A stretch of DNA of 64,000 nucleotides from Craterostigma plantagineum (GCA_027422505.1 JAPQWV010000017.1:14943501-15007500); one strand, 5' to 3'; positions 1 through 10,559 are shown, numbered from the stretch's first letter. Numbers and translations are program-made. The notes: generated from the sequence alone by a model not told the origin.

Positions 1-94
1 TATCTATCAAAGGGGCTTTCTTGAATGTTTTGTTCGTGGGCTCTTGAGCTTGATCTCCAACTTAGCGCTTTGGACTTGGTTATTACTTTGGACG

Positions 95-615
95 TTTCGA
101 GCCTTGGTTCAAATACGAACAAAAATCTAAAGAATTTAGTGCTTTAATAAGAGACATATCGTCTGGCGAAGCTTCACACTAGACCACCTTCGAATTTCGA
201 TCCGAATACGAACAACTTCTAATTAACAAAAAGACATATATCATCTAACGAAGCTTCACACTGTTCCTTCTTTGAATTCAGATCAAATACGAAAAATTTG
301 GAAAGAATTGAATGCTTTTAAGAAAAAGAATCATCTAGCAAAGCTTCACGTCCGCCTTTAAATTCCAATCTGAATACGAATAACTTCGAAAGTATTGAAA
401 GCTTTTAACAAAAAGATCTTCTAACGAAGCTTCACACTATTCCGCTTTGAATTCCAATCCACGCGGGACTTCGAAAGAATTGAATGCTTTTAGCATAAGG
501 ACTTATATCATCTTATGAAGCCTCGCACTATTCCGCATTTGAATTCTGACCGAATACGAACAAATTCGAAAGAATTGAGTGCTTTTAACAAGACTTTTAT
601 CGTCTAACGAATGTT
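95..615. repeat. Degenerate tandem repeat, about 80-90 bp unit
   Basis: About six diverged units can be aligned by eye. Each carries a block resembling GAAGCTTCACACT followed by a TTTGAATTC-like block, an AATACGAA block and GAAAGAATTGAATGCTTTTA. The GAAGCTTCAC blocks fall near 167, 248, 337, 426, 517 and 606. No coding frame is conserved across units. It may be the tandem-repeat part of an LTR, because a reverse-strand TATA box lies just downstream, but no partner LTR is in the window. Confidence 0.75.
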
Positions 616-761
616 TGTACTCAATTTCCGTCTTTGGACTACAATTTGAATACGATGGACTTCGTTGAGAGAACTGAATGTTCTAAAAGTCTTACATTGT
701 CTCTCGAAGTTTCGCTTCACCGTTGTCCTTTGACTTGTGCTTTTGAGCTTCTGAAACCCCG

Positions 762-769
762 TATTTATA
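762..769 (-). promoter_or_regulatory. Possible TATA box of an LTR fragment
   Basis: The minus strand reads CCTATAAATACGGGG here, a good plant TATA box, and transcription from it would run into the tandem repeat at 95-615. This arrangement resembles the promoter/R part of a retrotransposon LTR. The second LTR and TG/CA ends were not found, so the assignment is tentative. Confidence 0.3.
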
Positions 770-899
770 GGCGTAGAGAATTCTCAATAATGGAAAATAT
801 AACCTCTGGGATAATTCCATCCATATTTAGGTTATTTTATACATATATGGTTCCTTCTTGATTTGATTTAATTTATTTCATATTTGGCTTGATTCTCTC

Positions 900-1865
900 A
901 ATATTTGATGATTTTCTCCATGTTTGATGGTTTCCTTTACATATTTAACAAATCTCTACAAGGCTTAACTTACGTAGAACTTTTTTTTGTATAAAGGAAT
1001 ATATCATCACAGTAATAATTTCATATAATATTAGCTATTTATTAATTTTGAGATTACTTTATAAATATCAATAAATAACAATTTAATTAAATGACTTTAT
1101 TTTATTTCTTAGGATAATGTATTAAATCCCCATAAAAATAGAAATTTAATTGTCTACAACTACAAACACACATTTTAATGTGTTTGATCTAAGAGTCTCA
1201 CTCAACTATCTATGCCGCTCATCATCTATTGTATAAGTGAGGTGTGTGGATTCTAACATGGTAGCTCGCTCTATCTTTTGTAACTCACACACTTAAGAAG
1301 AAGTTTCTTGATATGTCCTTTGCTCTTGTTCTTCCTCATTTGATCTCTCTTTGGATGTCTTCTTTTTGTCTCTAGGATCCTATTATTTTTCTGCACTTCT
1401 CTGATGTCTTTATAGTCTTCCAATCTTGATATAACTGTTACGCACATCAAAAGAGTTGTTGGAAGTTTTTTTCATTACTTGATCAATGTTGTTAACTTCA
1501 TTCGGTTGAACTTATTGCGGTAGGGCTTGTACATTAGTCCATTAGTTGACCAGTGCTGACCGAGTTGACTAGTCCAATCCAGAACCAATTGACCTACCAT
1601 CACCAGTACCGACCAGACCGACTAGGCCGACCCAAACCGACCAGAACCAGTCTAGACCGACCCATTTTGAAATTGGATAAAAAGAAAATGCCATTTAGAG
1701 TTGACCAGTGTTGACCGAGAGTTGGCCGACGGGTCACATAGCTCATAGTTAATCCATTCTTCGAATCGAGCTCATCTAAACACTTGAATAAATATTTTTA
1801 GTAACACAACAAGTTCTATGTTCAAAAAATTAGGTTGCTCGATATTGTAATCCAACACATACATA
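900..1865. other. AT-rich intergenic DNA without recognised gene
   Basis: No long ORF or known element was recognised. The stretch 1540-1735 is unusually rich in GACCAG, GACCGA and GTTGACC steps, a degenerate short-period repeat that stands out against the AT-rich surroundings. Confidence 0.6.
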
Positions 1866-1891
1866 ATATATATATATATATATATATATAT
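1866..1891. repeat. (AT)13 microsatellite
   Basis: A pure AT dinucleotide run directly precedes the left arm of the inverted repeat at 1893-2195. Confidence 0.95.
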
Positions 1892-1892
1892 G

Positions 1893-2195
1893 CTATGGTG
1901 CCCACCTAACGTGAGCAACCACCATGGAAATCTCTCGATTTTGAGCTTTTCTTCAATCTCTGACGCCGCAATCACCTCCATCGACCCTCCCCAATATGTC
2001 GAACCTAAATCGTCCTCTACGAGATGAAGAATAATAGATGAAGAATAATCTTAAAAATCAACGTGTCGAAGAGGGTGATTTAAGTGACGGCATATCTGGG
2101 AGGGTCGACGGAGATGAAGGCGACGTCGGAGATTGAAGAAAAGCTCAAAATCAAGATATTTGCTTATGCTGCTCATGTTAGGTGGGCACCATGGA
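1893..2195. repeat. Long imperfect inverted repeat (foldback, MITE-like)
   Basis: The left arm (about 1893-1995) and right arm (about 2090-2195) are reverse complements with scattered mismatches. Both contain GGTGCCCACCTAAC-type ends, a TTTTGAGCTTTTCTTCAATC core and CGACCCTCCC-type inner ends. Arms of about 100 nt flank a loop of about 95 nt. A transcript would fold into a long hairpin. It may be a MITE or a MIR-like foldback; no clear target-site duplication was seen. Confidence 0.75.
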
Positions 2196-2233
2196 AATCT
2201 CTCTCTATCGATATATAAAGTGGTGTTTGCTCG

Positions 2234-2638
2234 GGTTGGGATCCTCAATTCCACTTTCTGTATTCCACTCCGTATTCCAACGAACGAAAATCGTTACACC
2301 TCCCCCGACAAGTGTTAAAACATATGTAAACATCATTACACCTATGAATTTCATTACAACAAGTGTTTAAACAAAAAAAAACCTCATTATTACGTGTAAA
2401 CATCATTACACCTATGAATTTCATTACAACAAGTGTTTAAACAAAAAAAAAAAACCTCATTATTACGTGAAAAATACGTAATAATGAGGTTTTTTTTTGT
2501 TTAAACACTTGTTGTAATGAAATTCATAGGTGTAATGATGTTTATGTGTGTTTTAACACTTGTCGGGGGGAGGTGTAATGATTTTCGTTCGTTGTAACAC
2601 GGAGTGGAATACAGAAAGTAGAATAGAGGATCTCAACC
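2234..2638. mobile_element. Non-autonomous MULE-type MITE, near-perfect palindrome
   Basis: The two halves are almost perfect inverted copies that begin GGTTGGGATCC and, from the other end, GGTTGAGATCC. The hairpin turns at about 2470. The element is flanked by a 10-bp direct repeat GTGTTTGCTC at 2223-2232 and 2639-2648, which fits the 9-11 bp duplications of Mutator-like elements. The left half holds an extra tandem copy of about 67 bp (about 2333-2399 and 2400-2467) that the right half lacks. It has no coding capacity. Confidence 0.85.
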
Positions 2639-2648
2639 GTGTTTGCTC

Positions 2649-3012
2649 TGCTCGTAATTTATCTTAACTATTATTCGATGGAGTGTAAAGTTCATTTAAG
2701 TTAGAGAAATAGCATTATAATATTCCGTCTTTGCTTGAATATATGCAGGTTGAATACTATCTATTTTACTTTAAACTTGATTAAGAAACGAAAAATAAAA
2801 AGGCATTCAACTTAATTATATCTACAAGTCTCCATTTATTTACCTGAAGTAGTACGAACTGTATCTACAAGTCTCCCTTGGCCTGCATTTCCTATTTACT
2901 TTTTATTGCAAAATAAACAGCTGACCAAATTATAATTCCAGTACAATATTACATGAACGACAGTTCACAATGAACCCTTGTTAGGCATACATACGTATAT
3001 AATAAAGGGTAA
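2649..3012. other. Non-coding spacer
   Basis: AT-rich sequence between two inverted-repeat elements; no ORF, terminus or repeat was recognised. Confidence 0.6.
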
Positions 3013-3630
3013 ATTCCGTTTCAGTCCCTTATAATTTGAAGTTCCTTTTAAATACCCCTCGATTTTTCTGTTGTCTTTATCGTTTTGGTTGATATTAGAA
3101 AGTCTAGGTCCCCATAGTTAGATACGGACTAGGACTACTTTGTAATTTTGTTCGTTAATATAGGCTTAGACTTTACGGTGTAAAATGACGAATCGTTATT
3201 CAAACGAGAGCTTATCGAACGCGAGAGAATTCCAAACCGCAAATAGAGTTACCCGCAAACTACAAACCTAAATTCTCTCAATTTGAAGGTAATTCTTCTA
3301 AATTCCTTGCTCATTTCTTCGTGAAATAGATTACGGCACATTGTAGTACCGATCTGTGAAAAGTTGTGTGTTTAATATCCCAAATACTCTTAAGTTTAAC
3401 TTGGTACGATAATAGAAATTTTGTATCTATGTTTATTGGTAGAATAATATCTATTTTTTTTGTAAAATAGCATGTTTTGTTGGTATAATAATCTCGACTG
3501 GTGTTATTTTAACATTTTCAGTGTTGGGGTATTAAACACACAACTTTTCACACATCGGTATTGAACGGGAAAAACTAAATCGAGGGTTGTTTAAAGGAAA
3601 TTCAAACTTCAAATGGGACTGAAACGGAAT
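3013..3630. mobile_element. Foldback/MITE-like element with TIRs and inner inverted repeat
   Basis: The outer ends are inverted copies: ATTCCGTTTCAGTCCC at 3013-3028 and its complement at 3615-3630, with weaker pairing continuing inward for about 55 bp. A second inverted pair lies inside, with ACCGATCTGTGAAAAGTTG at about 3348 and its counterpart at about 3525-3559. No target-site duplication was found, so the superfamily is unassigned. Confidence 0.65.
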
Positions 3631-3705
3631 CTGCGCTATAGCAAATTTACTATGCAGGTCAACTTCAAATAGACAATTATAAAGACAAATATTATAACAA
3701 ATTAT

Positions 3706-3730
3706 TATATATATATATATATATATATAT
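3706..3730. repeat. (TA)n microsatellite
   Basis: An uninterrupted TA dinucleotide run of about 25 bp in AT-rich intergenic DNA. Confidence 0.95.
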
Positions 3731-4316
3731 GTGGCATGCATATATGCAAATATATGCCCTTTTTAATTATTCTTAATTGCACTCTCAAGTAATTATGTTA
3801 TATACATTAGTATGTTTAGCTGATCCTATGTGCAAATATATTTTATGTGTAATTATAATTAAGTTTTAAAATAAAATTCTAAAAAAAGGATAAATTGTAG
3901 GATATTAAGGGTAAAATAGTACAAACATTTCGACAGACTAATTGAAAGTTTTTAGGTCCTTGGGCTATTTATACAAGAGCATAGATAAATGTATGGTTAA
4001 ACAAGGAATAAATGTGATCGTGCTCGATGAACGAACTTCTATTGTAAATGTTTATTTCGATATAAGGTCGTGTTTATATCTCGTTGAACAATACAACATG
4101 TATGAATATATTCTTTAGCTATGAAAATCAGTGAAAAAAGGAATATTAATGTCTTTAGGTCTTACATGGAATAGTAAGAAGTATAAAGTTGATTTTGAAT
4201 GTGTACGACACCAGGCAATAAATAAATTTGTGAAGTACCTAACCAACGCTACCTATGTGAAAGACAAAATTTCAACATGTAATTCAAGACACGAAAACAT
4301 AACGTAATGCATGGGC
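3731..4316. other. Upstream region of the extensin-like gene
   Basis: This AT-rich, non-coding stretch presumably contains the distal promoter. No element termini were recognised. Apart from the TATA box at its end, no cis-element is strong enough to call. Confidence 0.5.
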
Positions 4317-4324
4317 TATATAAA
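4317..4324 (+). promoter_or_regulatory. TATA box of the extensin-like gene
   Basis: TATATAAA sits 37 bp upstream of the ATG at 4361. Plant transcription usually starts 25-35 bp downstream, which would leave a very short 5' leader rich in A and C (CCACAGCAAAC before the ATG). The spacing supports the chosen start codon. Confidence 0.75.
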
Positions 4325-4360
4325 GGGCACTAAGACCACACCAATTCTTCCACAGCAAAC

Positions 4361-5484
4361 ATGGATGATCTAAAGAGATGGATTCTTATAACTGTAATAA
4401 TAACATGCTCACTAATTTCAAGCACTGATGCGACGTTTGGGACACTACCTAATGGTCAGTTGTGCCTAATTTTACCACCCAAACCACCGTTTTTACCACT
4501 TTCTTCATCTATTATATTCCCACCATCTATTCCTTCCCCTTTTACTATACCTATATGTCCATCTCCACCACCCCCGTCACCACCTCCACCTCCGCCACCA
4601 TCACCACCACCGCCATCTCCGCCACCACCGCCACCTCCTCCGCCATCCCCACCGCCGCCATCACCACCACCACCATCACCACCTCCACCATCCCCACCGC
4701 CACCTTCACCGCCACCCCTACCTTCTCCGCCACCGCCGTCACCTCCTCCACCACCATCTCCTCCACCACCACCACCATCTCCACCACCACCATCTCCTTC
4801 TCCGCCACCTTCTCCTCCCCCGCCATCTCCACCACCCCCATCTCCCCACCGCCATCTCCACCACCACCACCACCGCCATCTCCTCCTCCGCCATCTCCAC
4901 CACCACCATCTCCACCGCCACCATCTCTTCCACCACCTCCACCGTCCCCACCACCCCCTTCTCCATCGCCACCACCCCCTTCTCCACCACCACCATCTCC
5001 CCCACCACCTCCGCCGCCGCCACCGCCACCTTCTCCATCTCCACCACCCCCATCTCCCCCTCCGCCATCTCCACCGCCACCTGAACGGTCCCCACCACCA
5101 CCATCTCCCTCACCGCCTTCTCCACCGCCACCTTCTCCTTCGCCACCACCCCCATCTCCACCGCCACCTTCTCCGTCGCCACCACCCCCATCTCCACCAC
5201 CACCATCTCCCCCTCCGCCATCTCCACCACCACCTAAACAATCCCCACCACCACCATCTCCCCCTCCGCCTTCTCCACCGCCACCACCATCACCTCCTCC
5301 GCCATCTCCTCCACCACCTCAACCATCCCCACCGCCACCTCCCCCATCCCCTCCACCACCTTCTCCTCCCCCTCCATCTCCCCCACCACGACCATCCCCT
5401 CCACCACCACCTCCACGATCTCCACCACCACCGCCTGCAAGGTCTCCATCACGAGCCCCTCCAAGGGGTGAGGGTGAGAGTTAA
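4361..5484 (+). CDS. Extensin-like, SPPPP-repeat secreted cell-wall protein (apparent frameshift)
   Basis: The first about 25 residues form a signal peptide: a charged MDDLKR start, then a hydrophobic stretch with a likely cleavage after SSTDA. A linker of about 40 residues (LPNGQLCLILPP and onward) leads into long runs of SPPPP, SPPPPP and PSPPPP. These are typical of extensin-like hydroxyproline-rich glycoproteins, whose prolines are hydroxylated and O-glycosylated in the secretory pathway before export to the wall. The repeat is almost free of tyrosine, so Tyr cross-links typical of classical extensins are not evident. The Pro frame is lost at codon 162 in a C4 run (4844-4847): downstream, the SPPPP code continues in another frame and stops at TAA 5482-5484. 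One missing C would give about 374 codons. This may be a sequencing error or an inactivating mutation. There are no introns. Confidence 0.82.
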
Positions 5485-5559
5485 TGGATAATATATTATC
5501 CTCTATTGTGGTATCTAGCAATCCACTACCTATATACTAAAGTAATATCTTGTACTTGA

Positions 5560-5565
5560 AATAAA
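5560..5565 (+). terminator. Poly(A) signal of the extensin-like gene
   Basis: AATAAA lies 76 bp after the stop codon, within the usual range for a plant near-upstream element. Confidence 0.6.
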
Positions 5566-5984
5566 ACCTTGAGTAATGGACTTTCATATCAAGATATGGA
5601 CAATGCATTTGCATGATACTAGTTTATAATTGGTGTATTATATGACCAACATGGCGTTTATTTGTAAACTAGAAACATTTAGGGACATGTACTTGTCCTT
5701 GTCATAGAAATCCATGGAGCATAATTTATAAATTTATCTTGGCATTTATTTTTATCCAACGGATATAACTTGTTGATGTTTAACGTGGAATTCTTCCTTT
5801 GTCAAGAACAACAGATATATTGATTTAAATCGTTTGAATTAGTTTAAAAGTAATGAATTGACGGTTAAAATTTATTGATACACTAGACAAATTGAAAGAC
5901 ATAACTAACGACCTCTAATACAAAATGACAAATTAGTGAGGATGGTTGGATGCCATGTTGTGTCACTAAACGCCATAGTTATTT
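5566..5984. other. Non-coding spacer
   Basis: AT-rich 3' flank of the extensin-like gene; no ORF or element terminus was recognised. Confidence 0.5.
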
Positions 5985-6400
5985 TACGAGTAACGCTTTG
6001 TAAAAGGTCTCTAAGTCGCTAAAATCCATCCCGCCTGTAGCCTTTGGCTCACACTTTATCCCATCGTAGACAATGAAGTTTATGATCATTCTTTCTGCTC
6101 CACCGAAACCTAGCCACAATCTATTGTATGTCCCAAATTAACGCCTTTGGTAGATGGAACATCCCATCGCATAGGTCGGTATGGCCTGAAGAATTGCCTT
6201 GATGAGAACTTCCCGACCTGCCTGCGAGAGCGTCTTCTCGGACCAGCCTTGTAGGCGAACCTCCCTTTTGGCCACCGCGATAACTGAGCAGCAAGCCTGG
6301 CTAGTGTCATGATCAACATTAGGTGAGAAAATAGTCGACAAATTCGTCATATTCACAGTCTGTCCTGATGCTCGACCGTACACCTTAAGGATTTGTTGGA
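5985..6400 (-). pseudogene. LINE (L1-type) reverse-transcriptase C-terminal fragment
   Basis: The minus strand encodes the thumb region of plant L1 reverse transcriptase. GREVLIKAILQAIPTYAMG is readable near 6190-6240, followed in shifted frames by FRWSRKND-like and GGMDF-like blocks of the next conserved region. Stops and frame changes make it non-functional. The RT active site and endonuclease are absent, so it is a short relic. Confidence 0.85.
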
Positions 6401-6559
6401 CTGCCTGACTTGCTCAGGATGTGCTCGCATAAAACTTCTGTATTCTGCAAACAGAAGGTGAGAAATGTAAGGTGATTGTGACAAACCCCAAATTAAGTAA
6501 TAGATCCACTATTGGTTTTATAATGCTGTCAGAACATGACACCAACTTGTTATTATCCA

Positions 6560-6835
6560 TTAAACATTATAATCAGATTTCTCTAATTTAACGTTAGGTT
6601 ACCATTATTGGAGTCATCCTGTTTTATACCAATTCCACTAGTTTCTTACCCAACAAGTCACTCGTCATTTGCTTGGTTAAAGGGTCAGCCAAGTTATTTA
6701 TGGACTTTACATATTATACCATTCATGAACAACTATCAAATATATACATTTTGAAGGCCAATATGTCGCAACTTTTCATCGTAAACATTACTAATGTGAA
6801 TTAGACACAGTTGCTTCACTATCGATGTATGAAGT
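6560..6835 (-). pseudogene. Copia RNase H / pol C-terminal fragment
   Basis: The minus strand reads a CDSEATVSN block, then after several stops VKSINNLADPLTKQMT. This matches the CDSQAAI and NLADPLTK motifs at the end of Ty1/copia RNase H. It is too decayed to be active. It lies just left of the Tat gypsy element and could be the tail of the old copia element further right, but continuity cannot be shown. Confidence 0.65.
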
Positions 6836-7044
6836 AATAGATGGCAATAGACATGGGCCAGAGGCTAGAATCATTGCGAGGGACGCTTGCGGGAGTGTAT
6901 TGAGGTGTGATGTGGGGCTATCCCAATCAACAAGATTTATATGTGGGGGGAAACTTATATAGCCGGAGAAGCGATTATCGCAAAGTTTAAGACGTGCGTA
7001 AGGTGCTTGTTTGTAAGGGAAACCGAAAGGGACGTATTCAGGGC

Positions 7045-7190
7045 GTTAGAACATGTTTGGGACGTGCTTGGGACGTTGGGACGTGTTTGGGACCTGCTGG
7101 AGACGTGTTGGGACGTTGGGACTTGTTGGGGACCTTTGGAGACGTATTTGGGACGTTTGGACTTATTGGGGACCTTTGGGGACGTAAACG
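7045..7190. repeat. Minisatellite inside the LTR
   Basis: Degenerate copies of a unit resembling TTGGGACGT with GGGGACCTTTG variants are repeated in tandem. The same array is in the other LTR at about 13025-13170, so it belongs to the LTR family. It stays open in several frames because it lacks stop triplets. Confidence 0.85.
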
Positions 7191-7456
7191 AAGTAACACA
7201 AGGATTACGTGGTTCGGATTCTTGCGAATCCTACGTCCACGCTCTAAAACCTCATTTCACTATACTTTGAAGATTTACACACTCAAGCAACTCTTTCCTT
7301 ACTTTTCTCTCAAGAACACATAAGAAAATAGCTAAGGGGATGTCTTTTTGGTGTAGAAAGAGTATTTTCTAAGTGTTATAATGTGTTAGAATGTGATTGA
7401 TCGTTCTCTGATTTTGATTTTTTATTATGCCCGTCTTGTAAATGAATGAAATCCTC

Positions 7457-7464
7457 CTTTTATA
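7457..7464 (-). promoter_or_regulatory. LTR TATA box (minus strand)
   Basis: The minus strand reads CTATAAAAGGAGG, a strong TATA box for LTR-driven transcription. It supports the minus orientation. The right LTR has lost the segment, so the 5' LTR is probably promoterless now. Confidence 0.55.
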
Positions 7465-7746
7465 GATGTTTTATGCCTAGGATTCGGGCTCTTCGTTTGA
7501 GGTCCGGAAGATGAAACGTCCCTGCTTTTGTCAGGAACAACAGGTACGCTTCTGACAGCTTTTCCTTCTTTTTCAGGACCCCGGTAGCTTCTGCAGGAAG
7601 CTTTCCTTTTTGGCAGTGGTGCGGCCCTCTCTTTGACAGCCACGCGGTGATCAACTGATTACTCTTCCCAAGGTGTCTTTTCGGCTTCTGGACCTCCAAT
7701 GAAGCTTCCTCACGACGCTTTCTCGGGACGACTGGACCTGCTTTAG

Positions 7747-8195
7747 TACGGTTGGCAACGGGGCGGGGCGGGGGCGGGGACCTAATCCCCGTCCCCGTCC
7801 CCGCGATGCATTCGGGGACAAAACTGTCCCCGTCCCCGTCCCCGCGCTGATCCCCGCGGGGCGGGGATTCCCCACGGGGATTCATCGTTTTTTTTTAACA
7901 ATATAATATTTTTAATATAATATATAAATTTGGATATTTTTTATTATAAATATTATATAAATTATATTTTTAAATATTTATTATTTTAATATTATTTAAT
8001 CTATATTTTGATATTTTTTTATGATTATCTAAATTATAATTTAAAAAAATATATATTTTAATATATAATATATGTTCGGGGCGGGGAACGGGGGCGGGGA
8101 TCCCGCGGGGAAAAATCAGTCCCGTCCCCGAACGGGGCGGGGTTCGTGGCGGATCCCCGCGGGGACGGGGTATCCCCGCCCCACTGCCATCCCTA
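7747..8195. mobile_element. hAT-type MITE, GC-rich termini
   Basis: The ends are TACGGTTGGCAACGGGGCGGG and, inverted, TAGGGATGGCAGTGGGGCGGG. The 8-bp duplication TGCTTTAG at 7739-7746 and 8196-8203 is the hAT signature. The homologous LTR shows a single TGCTTTAG (13367-13374), the unoccupied site. Subterminal regions are built of CCCCGTCCCCG/CGGGGACGGGG motifs around an AT-rich centre; there is no transposase. Confidence 0.93.
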
Positions 8196-8578
8196 TGCTT
8201 TAGCATAATAGATCCCAAAACACTTTCATAATATGGTGCTAGTTCCCCAAAGCCTGTCGGAGGTCCCTAAAACCCTTATTTCATGTTGTTATCTCCGTAA
8301 AGTCTGTTGGAGGTCCTGGAGTCTGTCAAAGGTCCCTAAAAACCTTATTTCATGTTTTTTACTTCCCTTTTTTTCCAAAACTCTGATTTCTGCCAAGTCT
8401 TTCTAATTATCACCTTAATCAAAATTATTCCCTTAATTTAGTTATTTAGCCTGCCTAATTTCCGTGCCACATCAACCACTCCCCTACTCTAATTGTAAGG
8501 CAGGCTATAAGTAAAATAAAGGATGTAGACCATACCTCCTTACCGAAAAGACCTTTATTATGTCTTTAGGAAGGTGCG

Positions 8579-8594
8579 TTTCCCTTTCTTATTC
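8579..8594 (-). other. Putative polypurine tract of the Tat element
   Basis: Read on the minus strand, AATAAGAAAGGGAAA directly precedes the inner end of the left LTR, the position of a plus-strand primer for reverse transcription. Confidence 0.5.
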
Positions 8595-8608
8595 CAATTT
8601 CTTTCACT

Positions 8609-9314
8609 ATGGATTCCGCATCTTCCGATTCTTCAAATCCTCCTTCTTCAACCTCCCCCATTTCTAACTTCCTCCTCGAGTGTTTTGAGTTCTTATTCTT
8701 TTCATTTTTACCTTGGAGCTACTACTTTTTGATCATGTGTCTTGGGTTCCTGATGCAGGTATGATGTCCTCATGGCGGGCTATGTTGTCCGATCTGAAGA
8801 AGGGAGCAACTCCTTAGTTCCTCCGACTCCCCAAGCCAGCGCACCCTCTATAACTCCCTTGCTCCCTTGGGTCCCGGTGGCAAGGGACGTTCGAGAGGAG
8901 ATTCCTCATTTTGCAAGGACGTCGGATGTTCCTACGGTTCCTTCCCTTATTGGGGGAGCTCAAGAAGTTCCCATCATCACAGTCCCTGTCTCTGGTGTTA
9001 AAGGAAAATAACTTTATCCAAAGGGTCAGAATGAAAAGCAAAAAAGAAGTTACGTCCTTCTCCCCTGAGGCGGAGATGCTGAGCCTCTTATGGGACCTAT
9101 AGGGACTTCAATGGACGAGCTCCTTGATTCCGTTGACCATCTGGACATAGATGAAAAGATGAGCATGCTAACTCGTTGGGTGCTCCCAGATGATCAGAGG
9201 GTCATCTCCCTGAGGTCTGCAGAGAAACGTGCTGAGGTCCTGGCCATGCTGATATTGCTGATCGGTCGTCTCCAACTCCTCAAGGAACTTGGTAGAAGGT
9301 CTTTTTGGACATCT
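8609..9314 (+). pseudogene. Possible antisense extra ORF of the Tat element (degenerate)
   Basis: A plus-strand ORF starts at 8609 with MDSASSDSSNPPSSTSP, 30 bp from the inner end of the 3' LTR, and stops at 8762-8764. Further open segments follow (8772-9011, 9090-9317), the last with DELLDSVDHLDIDEKM. It runs antisense to pol and begins beside the 3' LTR, as does the clearer antisense ORF of the second Tat element (59221). Tat elements are known to carry extra antisense ORFs. No domain is recognisable here, so the link is positional. Confidence 0.35.
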
Positions 9315-9569
9315 TAGGACCTAGCAGGGACCTGATGGCGGAGCTCATCTTCGAGCCTCGCACTTTGAAGGAGATACCCAGGTTATATTGTACATTGCTC
9401 CCAGCTCCCCAGGACATCCTCGTTTCTGCCTCTCTTAATTATGGTGATGGCCTGTAAAAAATACTGTGATGTTTTTCCTTTCGGGATTGGTGTGGGGAGC
9501 TTAACTCCCCATTTCATGTTTTGTGCTTTGCATCCTTTCGGGACCTGATGGGTGTTTCTAGGAACACCA

Positions 9570-10300
9570 TTATCGTGGCATGGTTATAGCGCCACTCGCT
9601 TAGTAATTCGTAAGCCAAGTACGAATTCATGCAATCGGTTGCAATGATCGTCGTCATTGTCCTCAGGCGTCATTTGCGCTAGGCTCTCTAGGTCCTTAGC
9701 GAATTCAGTTTATAGACCATCGGTTGTAAGGACCGTCGTCCTTATCCTCAGGTGTTGCTAGGCTCTCCAGGTCCTTAGCAAATTCAGTTTATAGACCATT
9801 GGTCTTTAATAAATTTGGGGATCCCCTGATTAATTTACCCTGGTGATAGCACCAGCTTCGCTTGAATGCGTGGTTATAGCGCCCGTTCGCTTAGTAATTC
9901 GTAAGCCAAGTATGAATTAAACACGCCATCGTTTGCAATGACCGTCGTCATTGTCCTTGGGTGTCATTTGCGCTGCAGACCCGGAGGTCCTTGGTGTTAT
10001 TCACGCCGCAGACCCGGAGGTCCTTGGTGTCAAGGGACTTTCGTGCCTGCACGGAGTTAGACTTGTAGGTCCTGAACAAACACGGGCCTTCGAGTATCAG
10101 CACGGAGCTGTGCTTAGAGGTCCCTAACAGGTAGGTTGGAGCTTGGATGTCAGCACAGAGCTAGGCTTATTGTTCTCGGCTCCTAATGTCCGTGCGAGAG
10201 CTGTTAACAGATCCCATGAGGCGGGATCCATGTGTGTCGTACGGAGCTTCATAGGGGATCAGCTCCCGGATGTTGGCGGAGCTCCCGTGCCATGTGAAGC
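9570..10300. repeat. Internal direct repeats of the Tat element
   Basis: A block reading TGGTTATAGCGCC then TTCGCTTAGTAATTCGTAAG occurs near 9577 and again near 9869. A unit with GCAGACCCGGAGGTCCTTGG is tandem at about 9974-10030. Copies of CACGGAGCT plus GGTCC motifs follow at 10040-10290. Such repeats are typical of the untranslated parts of Tat elements. Confidence 0.8.
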
Positions 10301-10559
10301 TGTGACTTCTTTGATTTCTTCCGCGGTTCACCATTGATTTGTCTTTGGAGAGAAATGGTATAGCATATCAAACCCCACTTTGTTGAATGGGCAAGGCGGG
10401 TGCATACTTCCCAGAACCTCCGTTGGGACGTGAATTAGAGGTTCGTCTTTCTGGTACACATCTCTTAACTAGCTCCCTGGCGTCACTGATTTGAGGTAGG
10501 CCATAGATAGCCAGCCTTTATCCTTCTTCTCGTCATGGACTCCTATCCCGCATGATCAC

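Larger units (their letters stand above)
6942..8578 (-). repeat. 3' LTR of the Tat element (left)
   Basis: On the minus strand it ends in CA at 6942; its inner end starts CGCACC where the right LTR has TGCACC. Without the hAT MITE it is about 1.18 kb. It keeps a segment of about 360 bp (about 7343-7705) that the right LTR has lost, including the TATA box. Confidence 0.75.

Noticed and set aside
4462..5521. Several long overlapping ORFs on both strands of the extensin-like gene
   Set aside because: They are frame shadows of CCN/TCN repeats: shifted frames give His/Arg/Leu or Thr/Ile/Ser runs, the reverse gives Glu/Val/Met runs. Only the Pro frames after the signal peptide make biological sense.
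6840..6930. Weak plus-strand LINE RNase H-like reading (ARIIARDACGSVL)
   Set aside because: It is too short, and neighbouring LINE and copia relics are on the other strand.
6941..7323. Two 109-codon plus-strand ORFs, and their relatives at 12914-13312
   Set aside because: They translate the LTR minisatellite, which lacks stop triplets; repetition in both LTRs and no domain argue against a gene.
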